Part shown: piece after piece, positions 23,049 through 32,026 of the stretch
Layout: each line of letters opens with the position of its first letter
Numbering within the stretch: position 1 is the first letter of the stretch
Source of the DNA: Acidobacteriota bacterium
Lineage (GTDB): Bacteria > Actinomycetota > Acidimicrobiia > Acidimicrobiales > Acidimicrobilacustridaceae
DNA length: 39,219 nucleotides
Direction of reading: 5' to 3'
Assembly (NCBI GenBank): GCA_018969405.1
Contig: JAGWYK010000017.1
Span: 1-39,219 of the forward strand
Position numbers and translations under genes: made by a program
Notes under the pieces: model-generated
The model's database searches: none
Seen by the model: only the letters and a program-made list of their open reading frames with translations
What the model was told of the DNA's origin: nothing

Positions 23049-24524
23049 TCAGCCGTGCACCGGCACGGAGATGCGCACCTCGGTGCCCGGGAGCTCATCG
23101 GCCCCGTAGGCCGCGGCGAAGGCGATGGAGCCGCGCAGTTCGGTGGTGACGAGGGTGCGCACGATCGAGAGTCCGAGTCCGGTGCTGGACTGCACGGTGA
23201 ACCCGGGCGGGGGTCCCACCCCGTTGTCGGTGACCACCACCTCGAGACGATCACCCACGTTGCTGAGACTGACCCGCACCAGCGCATCGGCCAGGGTGGC
23301 CGACGGGTAGGCGTGGTCCACCACGTTCTGGAGCAGTTCGGCCAGCACCACCGCCATGGAGGTGGCCACGGGGGACGGGAGCACCCCGGGATCCCCGGTG
23401 ACCACGAAGCGGATCGGACGCTCGGCGGAGACCAGTCCCTCCTCGACCATCCGCACCAGGGGCCGCACGATCTCGAGGAACGGCACATCGTCACCGGCCG
23501 CATGCGAGAGGGTCTCATGCACCAGGGCGATGGACCGGATGCGTCGCACCGACTCCTCGATGGCCGCCTTGGCCTCATCGGTGGACAGGCGACGACCCTG
23601 CAGACGCAGCAGCGCCGAGATGGTCTGCAGGTTGTTCTTCACCCGATGGTGGATCTCCCGGATGGTGGCGTCCTTGGACAGCAGCATCCGATCGCGACGA
23701 CGCAGCTCGGAGATGTCGCGCATCAGCACCAGCGCACCGGTGACCTCGCCGGCGGCGATCAGCGGGATGAAGCGCAGACGCACGGTGACCGAGGAACCCA
23801 CCTCGATCTCCTCGGCCGCGGGGCGACGACTCGACCACATCGACAGCAGCGCGGATTCGGGCAGACCGATCTCCCCGAACCGGCGCCCCTCGGAGTTGGC
23901 CAGCACCCCGATGCGGTTGAGGGCGGAGACCGCGTTCGGCGAGGCGTAGTGCACGGTGCGATCGGCGCCGAGCACGATGGCGCCGTCACCCACCCGAGGA
24001 GCGTCGTCGGTGGCATCGTCGTCGGCGGCGAAGGGGAACGTCCCGTCGGCGATCATCGTGGCGAAGCGCTCGAACACCTCCAGATAGGTGCGCTCGAGCT
24101 CGCCCGGCTCGCGGGACTGATGGGCGGCGGTCTCCTTGGCCAGCACGGCGATGGTGCGACCGGCGCGCCGGATGGGGATGCAGGTCTCGCGCACCACCGA
24201 GGGACCGGAGTCGCCGGTGACCTCGGCCTCGACCATGCACCGCTCGGTGAGCGCCTGCAGCACCGCCGGCCGTTCGTCGAGGGCCAGTTGCCGACCGACC
24301 CAGTCCCGTCGGAAGAGGGTCTGACTGGTCGAGGGCCGGACCTGGCCGAGCACGACGATGCCGGTGGGCCCGGTGCCCTGGGTCCGCTGGGGGGCGAAGA
24401 TCAGCAGATCGGAGAAGCTCAGATCGGCCAGCAGGCCCCAGGACGCCACGAGTCGGAGCAGGTGATCGATCTCGTCATCGGAGAGATCGGTGTGGACGGC
24501 GGCGAGTTCAGCGAGGCTGGCCAT
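23049..24524 (-). CDS. pdtaS: PdtaS-type sensor histidine kinase (GAF-PAS-HisKA_2)
   Basis: 491 residues, no membrane helix, so cytosolic. A GAF-like N-domain (about 5-160) precedes a PAS domain (about 175-275, VLGADRTVHYASPNAVSALN). The H-box is EIHHRVKNNLQTISALLRLQ (290-309) with the phospho-accepting His at 292 or 293, HisKA_2 type. The ATPase domain has N400 in LAELLQNVVDHA, DNGVG (433-437) and STGLGLSIVRTLV. In M. tuberculosis, PdtaS signals to the ANTAR regulator PdtaR, which acts on nascent RNA; no regulator gene is in this window. It converges on whiB as in that species. No clear Shine-Dalgarno before ATG 24524, which is 26 nt from the DUF3107 stop. Confidence 0.9.
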   Translation of the reverse strand: MASLAELAAVHTDLSDDEIDHLLRLVASWGLLADLSFSDLLIFAPQRTQGTGPTGIVVLGQVRPSTSQTLFRRDWVGRQLALDERPAVLQALTERCMVEAEVTGDSGPSVVRETCIPIRRAGRTIAVLAKETAAHQSREPGELERTYLEVFERFATMIADGTFPFAADDDATDDAPRVGDGAIVLGADRTVHYASPNAVSALNRIGVLANSEGRRFGEIGLPESALLSMWSSRRPAAEEIEVGSSVTVRLRFIPLIAAGEVTGALVLMRDISELRRRDRMLLSKDATIREIHHRVKNNLQTISALLRLQGRRLSTDEAKAAIEESVRRIRSIALVHETLSHAAGDDVPFLEIVRPLVRMVEEGLVSAERPIRFVVTGDPGVLPSPVATSMAVVLAELLQNVVDHAYPSATLADALVRVSLSNVGDRLEVVVTDNGVGPPPGFTVQSSTGLGLSIVRTLVTTELRGSIAFAAAYGADELPGTEVRISVPVHG

Positions 24525-24550
24525 GGGGGGTCACGCCGCAGGGGCGCGGA

Positions 24551-24787
24551 TCAGCCGGCGCTGAATCCGATGCGACGTTCACCATCGGCCCGACCGAGCT
24601 CGATGTAGGCGATCCGGGCCGACGGGACGGCGATGTCGCGTCCCGAGCGATCGGTGAGCCAGAGCACGCCCTCCTCCGAGGCCAGGGCGGCATCGATCGA
24701 GGCCCGCACGGCGGCCCGATCGGCATCCGCCGGCAGTTCGATGTCGATCTCCTTCGGGGTGTGCAGCACTCCGATGCGAACGTCCAC
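24551..24787 (-). CDS. DUF3107 family small protein
   Basis: 78 residues: VDVRIGVLHTPKEIDIELPA followed by an amphipathic helix and a C-terminal strand pair (IAVPSARIAYIELGRADGERRIGFSAG). This pattern is that of DUF3107, a short actinobacterial family of unknown function. The start is a GTG at 24787 with a perfect AGGAGG 5 nt upstream, one of the best ribosome sites here. It is followed by pdtaS after 26 nt and is probably co-transcribed with it. A TAGCAT at 24830-24835 (minus) may be the -10. Confidence 0.85.
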   Translation of the reverse strand: MDVRIGVLHTPKEIDIELPADADRAAVRASIDAALASEEGVLWLTDRSGRDIAVPSARIAYIELGRADGERRIGFSAG

Positions 24788-24891
24788 GGGATCCTCCTGA
24801 GATTCCTGTCGGCCCGATGGCCGGGCCTCATGCTAGGGGTGAACCGACCGGCGGCCCATCAGCGGGTGGGATCGGACGGCGACGGAACGGC

Positions 24892-26037
24892 TCAGCCCAC
24901 GACCCGGAGGCCCGGATTGGTCCGTCGGGTGGGGGCGAGGGTCACGTCGATCATCTCGGCCATGGCGCGGACCGCAGCCCCGGCCTCGCTGTCGGGATCG
25001 ACGGCCACGATGGGATCGCCGCTGTCGGAGCCCCGCCGCAGACCGATCGAGATGGGGATCTGGCCCACCAGCGGCACGCCGAGCTCCTCGGCCAGACGGG
25101 CGCCGCCCCCCTCGCCGAACAGCTCGTAGCGGGTGCCGTCGTCGCCGGTGAACCAGCTCATGTTCTCGATGATGCCCTTGACGTCGATGCCGACCTTCCT
25201 GGCCATGTAGGCCGCCCGCTGGGCCACCTTCTGGGCGGCCTCCTGGGGCGTGGTCACCACATACATCTCCGAGCGCGGCAGGTACTGGGAGATGGAGAGG
25301 GCGACATCACCGGTGCCGGGCGGGAGGTCGACGACCAGGTAGTCGGGATCGTCCCAGAACACATCGGTGAGGAACTGCTCGAGGGCCTTGTGCAGCATGG
25401 GACCCCGCCACATCACCGGCTGGTCCTCCTCGACGAAGAAGCCCATCGAGATGCAGGAGACCCCATGGGTGACCGGGGGGACGAGCATCTCCTCGATGAC
25501 GACCGGGGTGTGCTCCACACCGAGCATGCGCGGGATGGAGAACCCCCACACATCGGCATCGACGATGGCGACCCGACGGCCGCGCTGGGCCAGGGCGATG
25601 GCGAGGTTGGCCGAGACCGAGGACTTGCCGACCCCGCCCTTGCCCGAGGCGACGAGCACGACCCGGGTGCGGCTCATGGGATCGGCGAAGGGGATGCTGC
25701 GACCCTCCGAATGTCCATGACGGGGGGCCGATCCGGCGGTGGCGGCGGGATCGCCGATGAGCAGCTCGCGCAGCTCGCTCCGCTCCTCGTCGGTCATCAC
25801 GGTGAAGTCGAGATCCACTCGGTCGATGCCGTCGAGCGCGGTGACCGCATCGGTGACCCGGTTCTGGATCTCGTTGCGCAGCGGGCAGCCGGCCACGGTG
25901 AGCGCGATGCGCACCACCGCCACAGCGCCATCGATGGCGACGCCGCGCAGCATGCCGAGCTCGACGATGCTGCGGCGCAGCTCGGGATCCTCGACCGGTC
26001 GCAGGGCGTCGATGACGTCGGCTTCGGACACAGACAT
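24892..26037 (-). CDS. mrp: Mrp/NBP35-family P-loop ATPase (Fe-S carrier)
   Basis: 381 residues. An N-terminal MIP18/DUF59-like domain (1-85: VIDALRPVEDPELRRSIVELG, TVAGCPLRNEIQ) is fused to a deviant-Walker P-loop domain with SGKGGVGKSSVSANLA (131-146), DADVWGFSIPRMLG, MWRGPMLHKALEQFL and DLPPGTGDVALS. Mrp proteins hold and deliver Fe-S clusters. The C-terminal Cys-X-X-Cys of ApbC/NBP35 is absent (IENMSWFTGDDGTRYELFG), which is common in actinobacterial Mrp and leaves the mode of cluster binding open. ATG 26037 fits the conserved N-terminus; TAACCT at 26081-26086 (minus) is a candidate -10, giving a leader of about 37 nt. Confidence 0.92.
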   Translation of the reverse strand: MSVSEADVIDALRPVEDPELRRSIVELGMLRGVAIDGAVAVVRIALTVAGCPLRNEIQNRVTDAVTALDGIDRVDLDFTVMTDEERSELRELLIGDPAATAGSAPRHGHSEGRSIPFADPMSRTRVVLVASGKGGVGKSSVSANLAIALAQRGRRVAIVDADVWGFSIPRMLGVEHTPVVIEEMLVPPVTHGVSCISMGFFVEEDQPVMWRGPMLHKALEQFLTDVFWDDPDYLVVDLPPGTGDVALSISQYLPRSEMYVVTTPQEAAQKVAQRAAYMARKVGIDVKGIIENMSWFTGDDGTRYELFGEGGGARLAEELGVPLVGQIPISIGLRRGSDSGDPIVAVDPDSEAGAAVRAMAEMIDVTLAPTRRTNPGLRVVG

Positions 26038-26080
26038 GGGCAGCTCTTTCGGGTGGGGGGACTCGCCTGAGGCAGGGCGC

Positions 26081-26086
26081 AGGTTA
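26081..26086 (-). promoter_or_regulatory. Possible -10 box for mrp
   Basis: TAACCT on the minus strand, in the 68-bp space between the transporter stop and mrp. No clear -35. Confidence 0.25.
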
Positions 26087-26105
26087 CCGCCGGCGTCGCC
26101 CGGGC

Positions 26106-28133
26106 TCACCGTCGGGAGATGTCGACCGGAAGGGGGCCGGGATGATGGCAGGCCACCCGATGGCCCGGCGTGTGCTCGACCAGCGGCGGCTCCTCGATCG
26201 CGCAGCGGGGCTCGGCGATCGGGCAGCGGGTGTGGAACACGCACCCTGTCGGTGGCGTGACGGGACTGGGGACGTCGCCCTCCAGGATGATGCGGCGCCG
26301 AGCCCGCTCGATGATCGGATCGGGGATGTTGTTGGCCGAGAGCAGGGCCTGGGTGTAGGGATGCGCGGGGTCCTCGTAGAGCACCTCGGCGGGACCGTGC
26401 TCGACGATGTGACCGAGGTACATCACCGCCACGGTGTCGGAGATGTGCCGGACCACGGCGAGATCATGGGCGATGAACACGAAGGTGAGGCCCAGACGCT
26501 CCTGCAGGTCGGTGAGCAGGTTCACGACACCGGCCTGGATGGAGACGTCCAGCGCCGAGACCGGTTCGTCGAGCACGACGAGGCGGGGATCACGGGCCAG
26601 CGCCCGGGCGATGCCGATGCGTTGGCGCTGACCGCCGGAGAACTCGTGCGGATAGCGATTGCCCGAGCGGGGATCCAGACCGACCAGGTCGAGCAGTTCG
26701 GCGACGCGCCCGTCGATGGCGCTGCGGGGCTCGCCGGCCAGCGCCAGCGGTTCGCCCACGATGGAACGCACCGTGAGGCGCGGGTTGAGCGAGGCGTAGG
26801 GATCCTGGAAGACGATCTGGGCCACGCCCCGGAAGCGTCGCAGGTCGCGGGCCGAGAGCGAGCGGACGTCCATGCCGTCGATCTCGATGACACCGTCAGT
26901 GGCCTCGATGAGGCGCAGCAGCAGGCGGGCCACGGTGGACTTGCCGCAGCCGCTCTCCCCCACCAGACCGAGCGTGGTGCCCATCGGCACCTCGAAGCTG
27001 ACATCGGTGACGGCGTGCACGACATCGCGCGAGCGTCGGATGGGGAACTCCTTGACGAGCCCGTGCACCCGCACCAGCGGCGGGGCATCGATGACGCGGG
27101 TGGCGGAGCGCTCCACCGAGGCCACGGTGGCGCGCTCGTCGGTGATCTCGTCGATGCGCACGCAGCGCACGAGATGACCGGGAGCGATCTCGACGGTGGG
27201 GATCTCCTCGGCGTCGCAGACACCGGGACGGAAGGCGGTGCAGCGGGGACCGAAGGAGCAGCCGGCCGGGAGGTGGGTGAGCGCCGGCGGCTGACCCGGG
27301 ATCCGGCCGAGGGTGGTGCCGCGGGGACGGTCGAGGCGGGGCAGGGACTCCAGCAGACCGCGCGTGTAGGGGTGCGAGGGTCGTTCGTAGAGCGAGCCGG
27401 CATCGGCCTGTTCGACCCGGGCGCCGGCGTACATGACCAGCACCTCATCGGCGACACCGGCGACGACCCCGAGATCATGGGTGATGAGCAGCAGCGCCGT
27501 GTCGGTGCGCTGCTGGATGCGTTCGAAGACGTCGAGCACCTGCGCCTGGATGGTGACATCGAGCGCCGTGGTGGGTTCATCGGCGAGCAGCACAGCCGGA
27601 TCGTTGGCCAGCGCCATGGCGATCATCGCCCGCTGCCGCTGACCGCCGGAGAACTCGTGCGGATACAGCTCGGCACGGCCGACGGGATCGGGGATGCCGA
27701 CGAGGTCGAGCAGCTCGACCACCCGCCGACGGGCCGCGGCGGCGTCGCGTTCGGCGCGGGGCTGGTGCACCATGATCGACTCGGCGATCTGATGGCCCAC
27801 CTTGAGCACCGGGTTCAAGGAGGTGAGGGCGTCCTGGAACACCATCGAGATGCCCCGTCCGCGCACCTCGCGCAGCTGCCGCTCGGGAGCACCCACGAGC
27901 TCGGTGCCGTCGAAGCGGACCGACCCGGTCACCGTGGTGCGTCGACCGGACACCAGGCCCAGCACGGCGAGCGAGCTCACCGACTTGCCGGAGCCGGACT
28001 CGCCGACGATGGCGAGCGACTGACCGCGGCGCAGGGTGTAGCTCAGGCGGTCGACGGCCTGCAGGGGACCGTCGTCGGTGGCGAAGGTGACCGAGAGATC
28101 CCGCACCTCGAGGATGGGCTCTCCGCTGCTCAT
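26106..28133 (-). CDS. Peptide ABC transporter ATPase, DppD-DppF fusion
   Basis: 675 residues, two complete ABC ATPases in one chain. First half: Walker A GESGSGKS (44-51), [16 protein letters not shown], Walker [13 protein letters not shown], ending in an oligopeptide-type C-domain ([23 protein letters not shown]). Second half: Walker [10 protein letters not shown] (about 389-397), [42 protein letters not shown], and again [15 protein letters not shown] and GCVFHTRCP. In most bacteria these are the separate subunits DppD and DppF; a single gene is a known variant. It energises uptake of peptides or a related solute. Start ATG 28133 overlaps the dppC-like stop as ATGA. Confidence 0.93.
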   Translation of the reverse strand: MSSGEPILEVRDLSVTFATDDGPLQAVDRLSYTLRRGQSLAIVGESGSGKSVSSLAVLGLVSGRRTTVTGSVRFDGTELVGAPERQLREVRGRGISMVFQDALTSLNPVLKVGHQIAESIMVHQPRAERDAAAARRRVVELLDLVGIPDPVGRAELYPHEFSGGQRQRAMIAMALANDPAVLLADEPTTALDVTIQAQVLDVFERIQQRTDTALLLITHDLGVVAGVADEVLVMYAGARVEQADAGSLYERPSHPYTRGLLESLPRLDRPRGTTLGRIPGQPPALTHLPAGCSFGPRCTAFRPGVCDAEEIPTVEIAPGHLVRCVRIDEITDERATVASVERSATRVIDAPPLVRVHGLVKEFPIRRSRDVVHAVTDVSFEVPMGTTLGLVGESGCGKSTVARLLLRLIEATDGVIEIDGMDVRSLSARDLRRFRGVAQIVFQDPYASLNPRLTVRSIVGEPLALAGEPRSAIDGRVAELLDLVGLDPRSGNRYPHEFSGGQRQRIGIARALARDPRLVVLDEPVSALDVSIQAGVVNLLTDLQERLGLTFVFIAHDLAVVRHISDTVAVMYLGHIVEHGPAEVLYEDPAHPYTQALLSANNIPDPIIERARRRIILEGDVPSPVTPPTGCVFHTRCPIAEPRCAIEEPPLVEHTPGHRVACHHPGPLPVDISRR

Positions 28134-29143
28134 ATCCGGCTCTTGGGATCGAAGGCGTCGCGCAGCCCATCGCCGATGAAGTTCACGCACAGCACCGTGA
28201 TGAGGATGGCCAGTCCCGGGAACCAGATCAGGTAGGCCTGATCGGTGCCGAAGTAGCCCTTGGCGTTGGACAGCATGCTCCCCCAGCTGGTGGCCGGCGG
28301 GCGGACGCCGTAGCCGAGGTACGACAGGGCCGACTCGACGAGGATGGCCTGCACCACGGCGAGGGTGGCGGCCACCACGATCGGCCCGATGCAGTTGGGG
28401 AGCACATGGCGGCCGATGATGCGCCAGGAGGAGGCACCGCCGGCCCGGGCCGCCTCGATGAACTCCTTCTCCTTGATGGATCGGACCTGGGCGCGCACGA
28501 TGCGTGCCAGTCCCATCCAGAACAGTGCGGCGAGCACGAACTCGATGACGACGACCGAGCCGCCGAAGTACCGCAGGGCGAGGGCCAGCACGATGAGTGA
28601 GGGCAGCACCAGGAACAGATCGGTGAGGCGCATGAGGATCTGGTCGTAGATGCCACCGAAGTACCCGGCGATGGCACCGATGGTCGTGCCGATGACGGTG
28701 GAGAGCAGCGCCACCACGAGACCGATGAGCAGCGAGGTGCGGCCGGCGTAGAGCATCTCGGAGAAGTAGTCACGACCGAGCTGATCGGTGCCGAACCAAT
28801 GGGCACCGCTGGGCCCCACCGCACCCAGCTCCAGGTTCTGCTGACCCTGCGGGGCCACCAAGGAGGTGAACCGCTCCAGCAGGCCGGCCCCGAAGCACAG
28901 CGCCAGCAGCAGCACCAGCACCACGATGGCGACGATGGCCGGGCGGTGGCGCAGGAAACGTCGGCGGAACAGGAACCACTGGCTCCGGGGCGCCACCGAG
29001 AGATCGCCACCCTCCGGTCCGCGGGGTCCCCCGATGGACGAGCCGGAGGTGACCGGTTCCGCCGGGGCGCCCGCGGCGAGTGGATCGATCGCCTCGATGC
29101 GATCCTCACCCGGGATGCCGCTGTAGTCGCGCCCCAGGCTCAT
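28130..29143 (-). CDS. Peptide ABC transporter permease, DppC-like
   Basis: 337 residues. A soluble N-terminal stretch of about 65 residues precedes a first membrane helix ([20 protein letters not shown]), then the BPD_transp_1 domain with the EAA loop ([24 protein letters not shown]). The family motif [20 protein letters not shown] is present. The N-terminal extension ([14 protein letters not shown]...) is longer than usual and low in structure. Starts with an ATGA overlap after the dppB-like gene and ends with one before the ATPase gene. Confidence 0.93.
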   Translation of the reverse strand: MSLGRDYSGIPGEDRIEAIDPLAAGAPAEPVTSGSSIGGPRGPEGGDLSVAPRSQWFLFRRRFLRHRPAIVAIVVLVLLLALCFGAGLLERFTSLVAPQGQQNLELGAVGPSGAHWFGTDQLGRDYFSEMLYAGRTSLLIGLVVALLSTVIGTTIGAIAGYFGGIYDQILMRLTDLFLVLPSLIVLALALRYFGGSVVVIEFVLAALFWMGLARIVRAQVRSIKEKEFIEAARAGGASSWRIIGRHVLPNCIGPIVVAATLAVVQAILVESALSYLGYGVRPPATSWGSMLSNAKGYFGTDQAYLIWFPGLAILITVLCVNFIGDGLRDAFDPKSRI

Positions 29144-30090
29144 GCCAGACGCACCCGAGGATCGAGCAGGGCGTTGATGATGTCGGCCAGCAGGTTGAAC
29201 AGCACGACGGCGACCGCGGTGAGCACCACCCAGGCCGTGAGCATCGGGGCGTCGCCGTACTCGAGGGCCTCGACGAACACCCGACCCATTCCGGGGATGG
29301 AGAAGACCTGTTCGGTGACCACCAGACCACCGACGATGAGTCCGGCGTCGATCGCCATGATCACGATGAGCGGCACCAGGGCGTTCTTGGTGGCGTGCTT
29401 CAGCACCACGGTGCGCTTGGGCACACCGCGGGCATGGGCGGAGCGGATGTAGTCGGAGGGAAGGATGTCGAGCATCGAGGCGCGGTGGTAGCGGGACCAC
29501 TCGGCCACGATCTGCACCACGAGCACGCACACCGGCAGGAACAGGTACTTGAACCGATCGCCCAGCGTGTCGCCGATGCCGATGAAGCGGAAGTAGGGAT
29601 CCATGCCGAAGGCGCTGGGGATGGTGAACACGAAGATCTCGATCAGGATCAGCGCGAACCAGAACTGCGGCATCGAGATCCCAACGAACGATGCGCCGGT
29701 GAAGAAGTAGTCGCCCGCCGAATATTGTCGGATGGCCGAGTAGGTGCCGATGGCGAAGGCCAGGACGGCGGCGATGATGAAGCCGGGGATGACCAGCCAG
29801 GCCGTGTACTTCATGGCGTTCATGAGGATCCCGATGACGGAGTCCTTCTTCTGCCAGCTGCGTCCGAAGTCGCCGGTGACGGCCGAGCCCAACCACTTCC
29901 CGTACCGCTGGATGACCGGCTTGTCGAGGCCCAGTTCCTGACGCATGCGGGCCCGGGCCATGGGATCACGGTTCTGGGCCAGCCGGGCCGTCGGATCGGC
30001 GACGATGCTGATGCCGATGAACGTGACCGCCGAGGCCACGAGCAGCACCACGAACGAGTAGGCGATCCGGCGGAGGATGAATCGGGTCAT
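29140..30090 (-). CDS. Peptide ABC transporter permease, DppB-like
   Basis: 316 residues. N-terminus MTRFILRRIAYSFVVLLVAS is the usual DppB/OppB start. RQELGLDKPVIQRYGKWL and the EAA-type loop YIRSAHARGVPKRTVVLKHATKNALVP identify the BPD_transp_1 permease; about six membrane helices. Ends VNALLDPR-like ([12 protein letters not shown]), as in the family. It lies 108 nt after the binding-protein gene, with a strong hairpin between, so it is probably expressed less than that protein. Confidence 0.93.
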   Translation of the reverse strand: MTRFILRRIAYSFVVLLVASAVTFIGISIVADPTARLAQNRDPMARARMRQELGLDKPVIQRYGKWLGSAVTGDFGRSWQKKDSVIGILMNAMKYTAWLVIPGFIIAAVLAFAIGTYSAIRQYSAGDYFFTGASFVGISMPQFWFALILIEIFVFTIPSAFGMDPYFRFIGIGDTLGDRFKYLFLPVCVLVVQIVAEWSRYHRASMLDILPSDYIRSAHARGVPKRTVVLKHATKNALVPLIVIMAIDAGLIVGGLVVTEQVFSIPGMGRVFVEALEYGDAPMLTAWVVLTAVAVVLFNLLADIINALLDPRVRLA

Positions 30091-30140
30091 GGGGCTCGAT
30101 GGTCTCGGAGACGGGGAGGCGCGGGCTGCTCAGGAAGGAC

Positions 30141-30167
30141 GAGCCCCCGGCACGAGGCCGGGGGCTC
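30141..30167 (-). terminator. Hairpin between the binding-protein gene and the permeases
   Basis: GAGCCCCCGGC and GCCGGGGGCTC pair over 11 bp with a 5-nt loop, 31 nt after the binding-protein stop. GTCCTTCCT follows on the minus strand. Partial termination or mRNA stabilisation here would raise the amount of binding protein over permease, as in many ABC operons. Confidence 0.65.
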
Positions 30168-30198
30168 CATCCACATGACCATGCTGCGAGTCATCCGA

Positions 30199-31866
30199 CT
30201 ACTTCTTCAGACCCCACTGGTGGAGGTTCCAGAACGGACCCTCCAGTCCGTTGTCGGAGATCGGCCCGACCACCTTGTCGCTCCACAGCAGGATGTTGGG
30301 CAGCGGATCGAGCGGGATCGAGGTGAAGTCGGCGGCCAGCAGCGCCATCGACTCCTTGTTGGCCTTCGTACGGGCCGCCTCGTCGAGTTCGGTGTCGACG
30401 GCCGACAGCAGCGGATCGGCGGCCGGGATGTCGGTCCGGGTCCAGTTCTGACCCGAGTTGTCGTTCGCCTCCGACGGGATGTTCGTCGAGCAGAACAGCA
30501 CGCAGTTGCCCGGATCGAAGGTGGTGGCAACCTGGGCGTAGAGCGCCATCTGGAAGTCACCGGCGGGCAGCAGATCGCCGAACAGCGTGCCGGCCTTCTG
30601 GGTGTCGATGCTCATCGACATACCGGCATCGGCGAACTGGGTCTGCAGCGTCTCGGCGGTGAGCTGGCGCCGGGCGTTGCCGGAGGTGGTGCGGAAGGTG
30701 AACGAGAGCCTCTCGCCGTCCTTGGCCCAGATGCCATCGGCGCCCTTGGCCCAACCGGCGGCGGTGAGCACGCTCGAGACCTTGGCGAGGTCCTTGGTGC
30801 AGCCGGCGAAGGCCTTGGTGTCGGAGTACGGCGCCAGCACCGGCGGATCGAACGAGTTCCAGGCCTCGGTGACCCCGAGACCACCGAACAGCGCCTTCAC
30901 CACGGCGTTGCGATCCACGGCGTAGCAGACCGCCTCGCGCACCGCCCTGTCGTCGAAGGGGGCGGCGGCGTTGTTGATCCACATGGCCTCGACATTGGCG
31001 GTGTTGGCGGTGATCTCCTTGTTGACCCCGCTGAGTCCGGCATTGATCTGCTGGACGGCGTCGACCTGCGGCTGCGGATAGATCGCCGAGACCTCGCCGG
31101 CCTTGAAGGCCTGGAACTCCGAGGTGGTGTCGGCCACGAACTTGAAGGTCACCTGATCGAGCTTCGGCTTGTCACCCCAGTAGTTCTGGTTGGGCTTGAG
31201 CACGATCGACACGCCCTTCTCCCAGCTGTCGATGACCCATGGCCCGCCGGAGAAGGTGTAGCCGTCGGCCATGACCGCGGCACGGTCCTGATCCTTGAGG
31301 ATGTGCGAGGGCAGGATGCCGTAGCCACCGCCGAACAGACCCTTCCACGAGGCGAACTGCGTGCCCTCCTCGAAGGTGACCACGGCGGTCTGGGGATCGC
31401 TGGCATCCACCGACGCGATGTCCTTGTAGCCGGTCTGGTCGTAGATGTCGGAACCGTTCTTGATCTGGTCCCAGGTGTACTGGAAATCGGCCGAGGTGAT
31501 CGGCGTGCCGTCGCTCCAGACCGCCTTCGGGTTGATCGAGTAGGTGATGGTCTGGGTTGGCGAGGTCACCAGCTTCGGCTCACCGGTGAGCACGCTCGAG
31601 GGCTTGTACGAGTACGTGTCGCCGCTGCGCGCGATGTTGAACGCCCGCGGCATGGTGGTGATGTTCGCCATCCAGAAGCCCCAGGAGGAGCCGGAGCAGG
31701 AGGCGATCCAGTCCATGCAGTCGGGTTCCTGCTCGGCTCCGATGACCAGCGAGCCACCGGAGGCCACGCTGGAACTCTTCGAGGTGCAGCCCGCCAGCAC
31801 GACGAGAGCCACTCCCAGCACTGCCACTGCGCGTCCTGCCGACGTCCATCGAGATCTGCGCACCAT
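30199..31866 (-). CDS. Extracytoplasmic solute-binding lipoprotein, family 5 (DppA/OppA-like)
   Basis: 555 residues. Signal peptide with RRSR, a hydrophobic stretch and lipobox VLAGC (lipid-modified Cys27). SBP_bac_5 features: YSINPKAVWSDGTPITSADFQYTW, GTQFASWKGLFGG, FSGGPWVIDSWEKG, LKPNQNYWGDKPKLD and INNAAAPFDDRAVREAVCYAVDRN. It captures peptides or similar solutes and delivers them to the permease pair. ATG 31866 is called; GGAGG lies only 3 nt before it but 6 nt before a GTG at 31863, which may be the true start. TACCAT at 31945-31950 (minus) is a candidate -10. The gene diverges from a SufR-like regulator across 160 bp. Confidence 0.93.
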   Translation of the reverse strand: MVRRSRWTSAGRAVAVLGVALVVLAGCTSKSSSVASGGSLVIGAEQEPDCMDWIASCSGSSWGFWMANITTMPRAFNIARSGDTYSYKPSSVLTGEPKLVTSPTQTITYSINPKAVWSDGTPITSADFQYTWDQIKNGSDIYDQTGYKDIASVDASDPQTAVVTFEEGTQFASWKGLFGGGYGILPSHILKDQDRAAVMADGYTFSGGPWVIDSWEKGVSIVLKPNQNYWGDKPKLDQVTFKFVADTTSEFQAFKAGEVSAIYPQPQVDAVQQINAGLSGVNKEITANTANVEAMWINNAAAPFDDRAVREAVCYAVDRNAVVKALFGGLGVTEAWNSFDPPVLAPYSDTKAFAGCTKDLAKVSSVLTAAGWAKGADGIWAKDGERLSFTFRTTSGNARRQLTAETLQTQFADAGMSMSIDTQKAGTLFGDLLPAGDFQMALYAQVATTFDPGNCVLFCSTNIPSEANDNSGQNWTRTDIPAADPLLSAVDTELDEAARTKANKESMALLAADFTSIPLDPLPNILLWSDKVVGPISDNGLEGPFWNLHQWGLKK

Positions 31867-31975
31867 CAACCTCCACCATCATCTGCCCCTCAGGGCGGTC
31901 GGTCCTCGCACCTGCACATCCGACATCGGTCGGAATGAACGGCGATGGTAGACCCGGGTGTCGGACGGCTGCAGG

Positions 31976-32012
31976 GATCCTGATCCGGCACCGTGGGCGC
32001 CGGATCAGGATC
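31976..32012. promoter_or_regulatory. 14-bp perfect inverted repeat between dppA-like and SufR-like genes
   Basis: GATCCTGATCCGGC (31976-31989) and its exact complement (31999-32012) are separated by 9 bp. The repeat ends 2 nt before the -10 box of the SufR-like gene, covering its -35/spacer region, and lies about 25 bp upstream of a candidate dppA -10. This is the expected geometry for an autoregulatory operator bound by a dimeric winged-helix protein. Confidence 0.6.
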
Positions 32013-32014
32013 GG

Positions 32015-32020
32015 TACACT
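32015..32020 (+). promoter_or_regulatory. -10 box of the SufR-like gene, leaderless type
   Basis: TACACT is followed by exactly 6 nt and then the GTG start at 32027, so the transcript probably begins at the start codon. Confidence 0.45.
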
Positions 32021-32026
32021 TCGGCC

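Noticed and set aside
26038-26244. Upstream extension of the mrp frame
   Set aside because: It overlaps the end of the DppDF ATPase gene and the MIP18-like domain starts at 26037.
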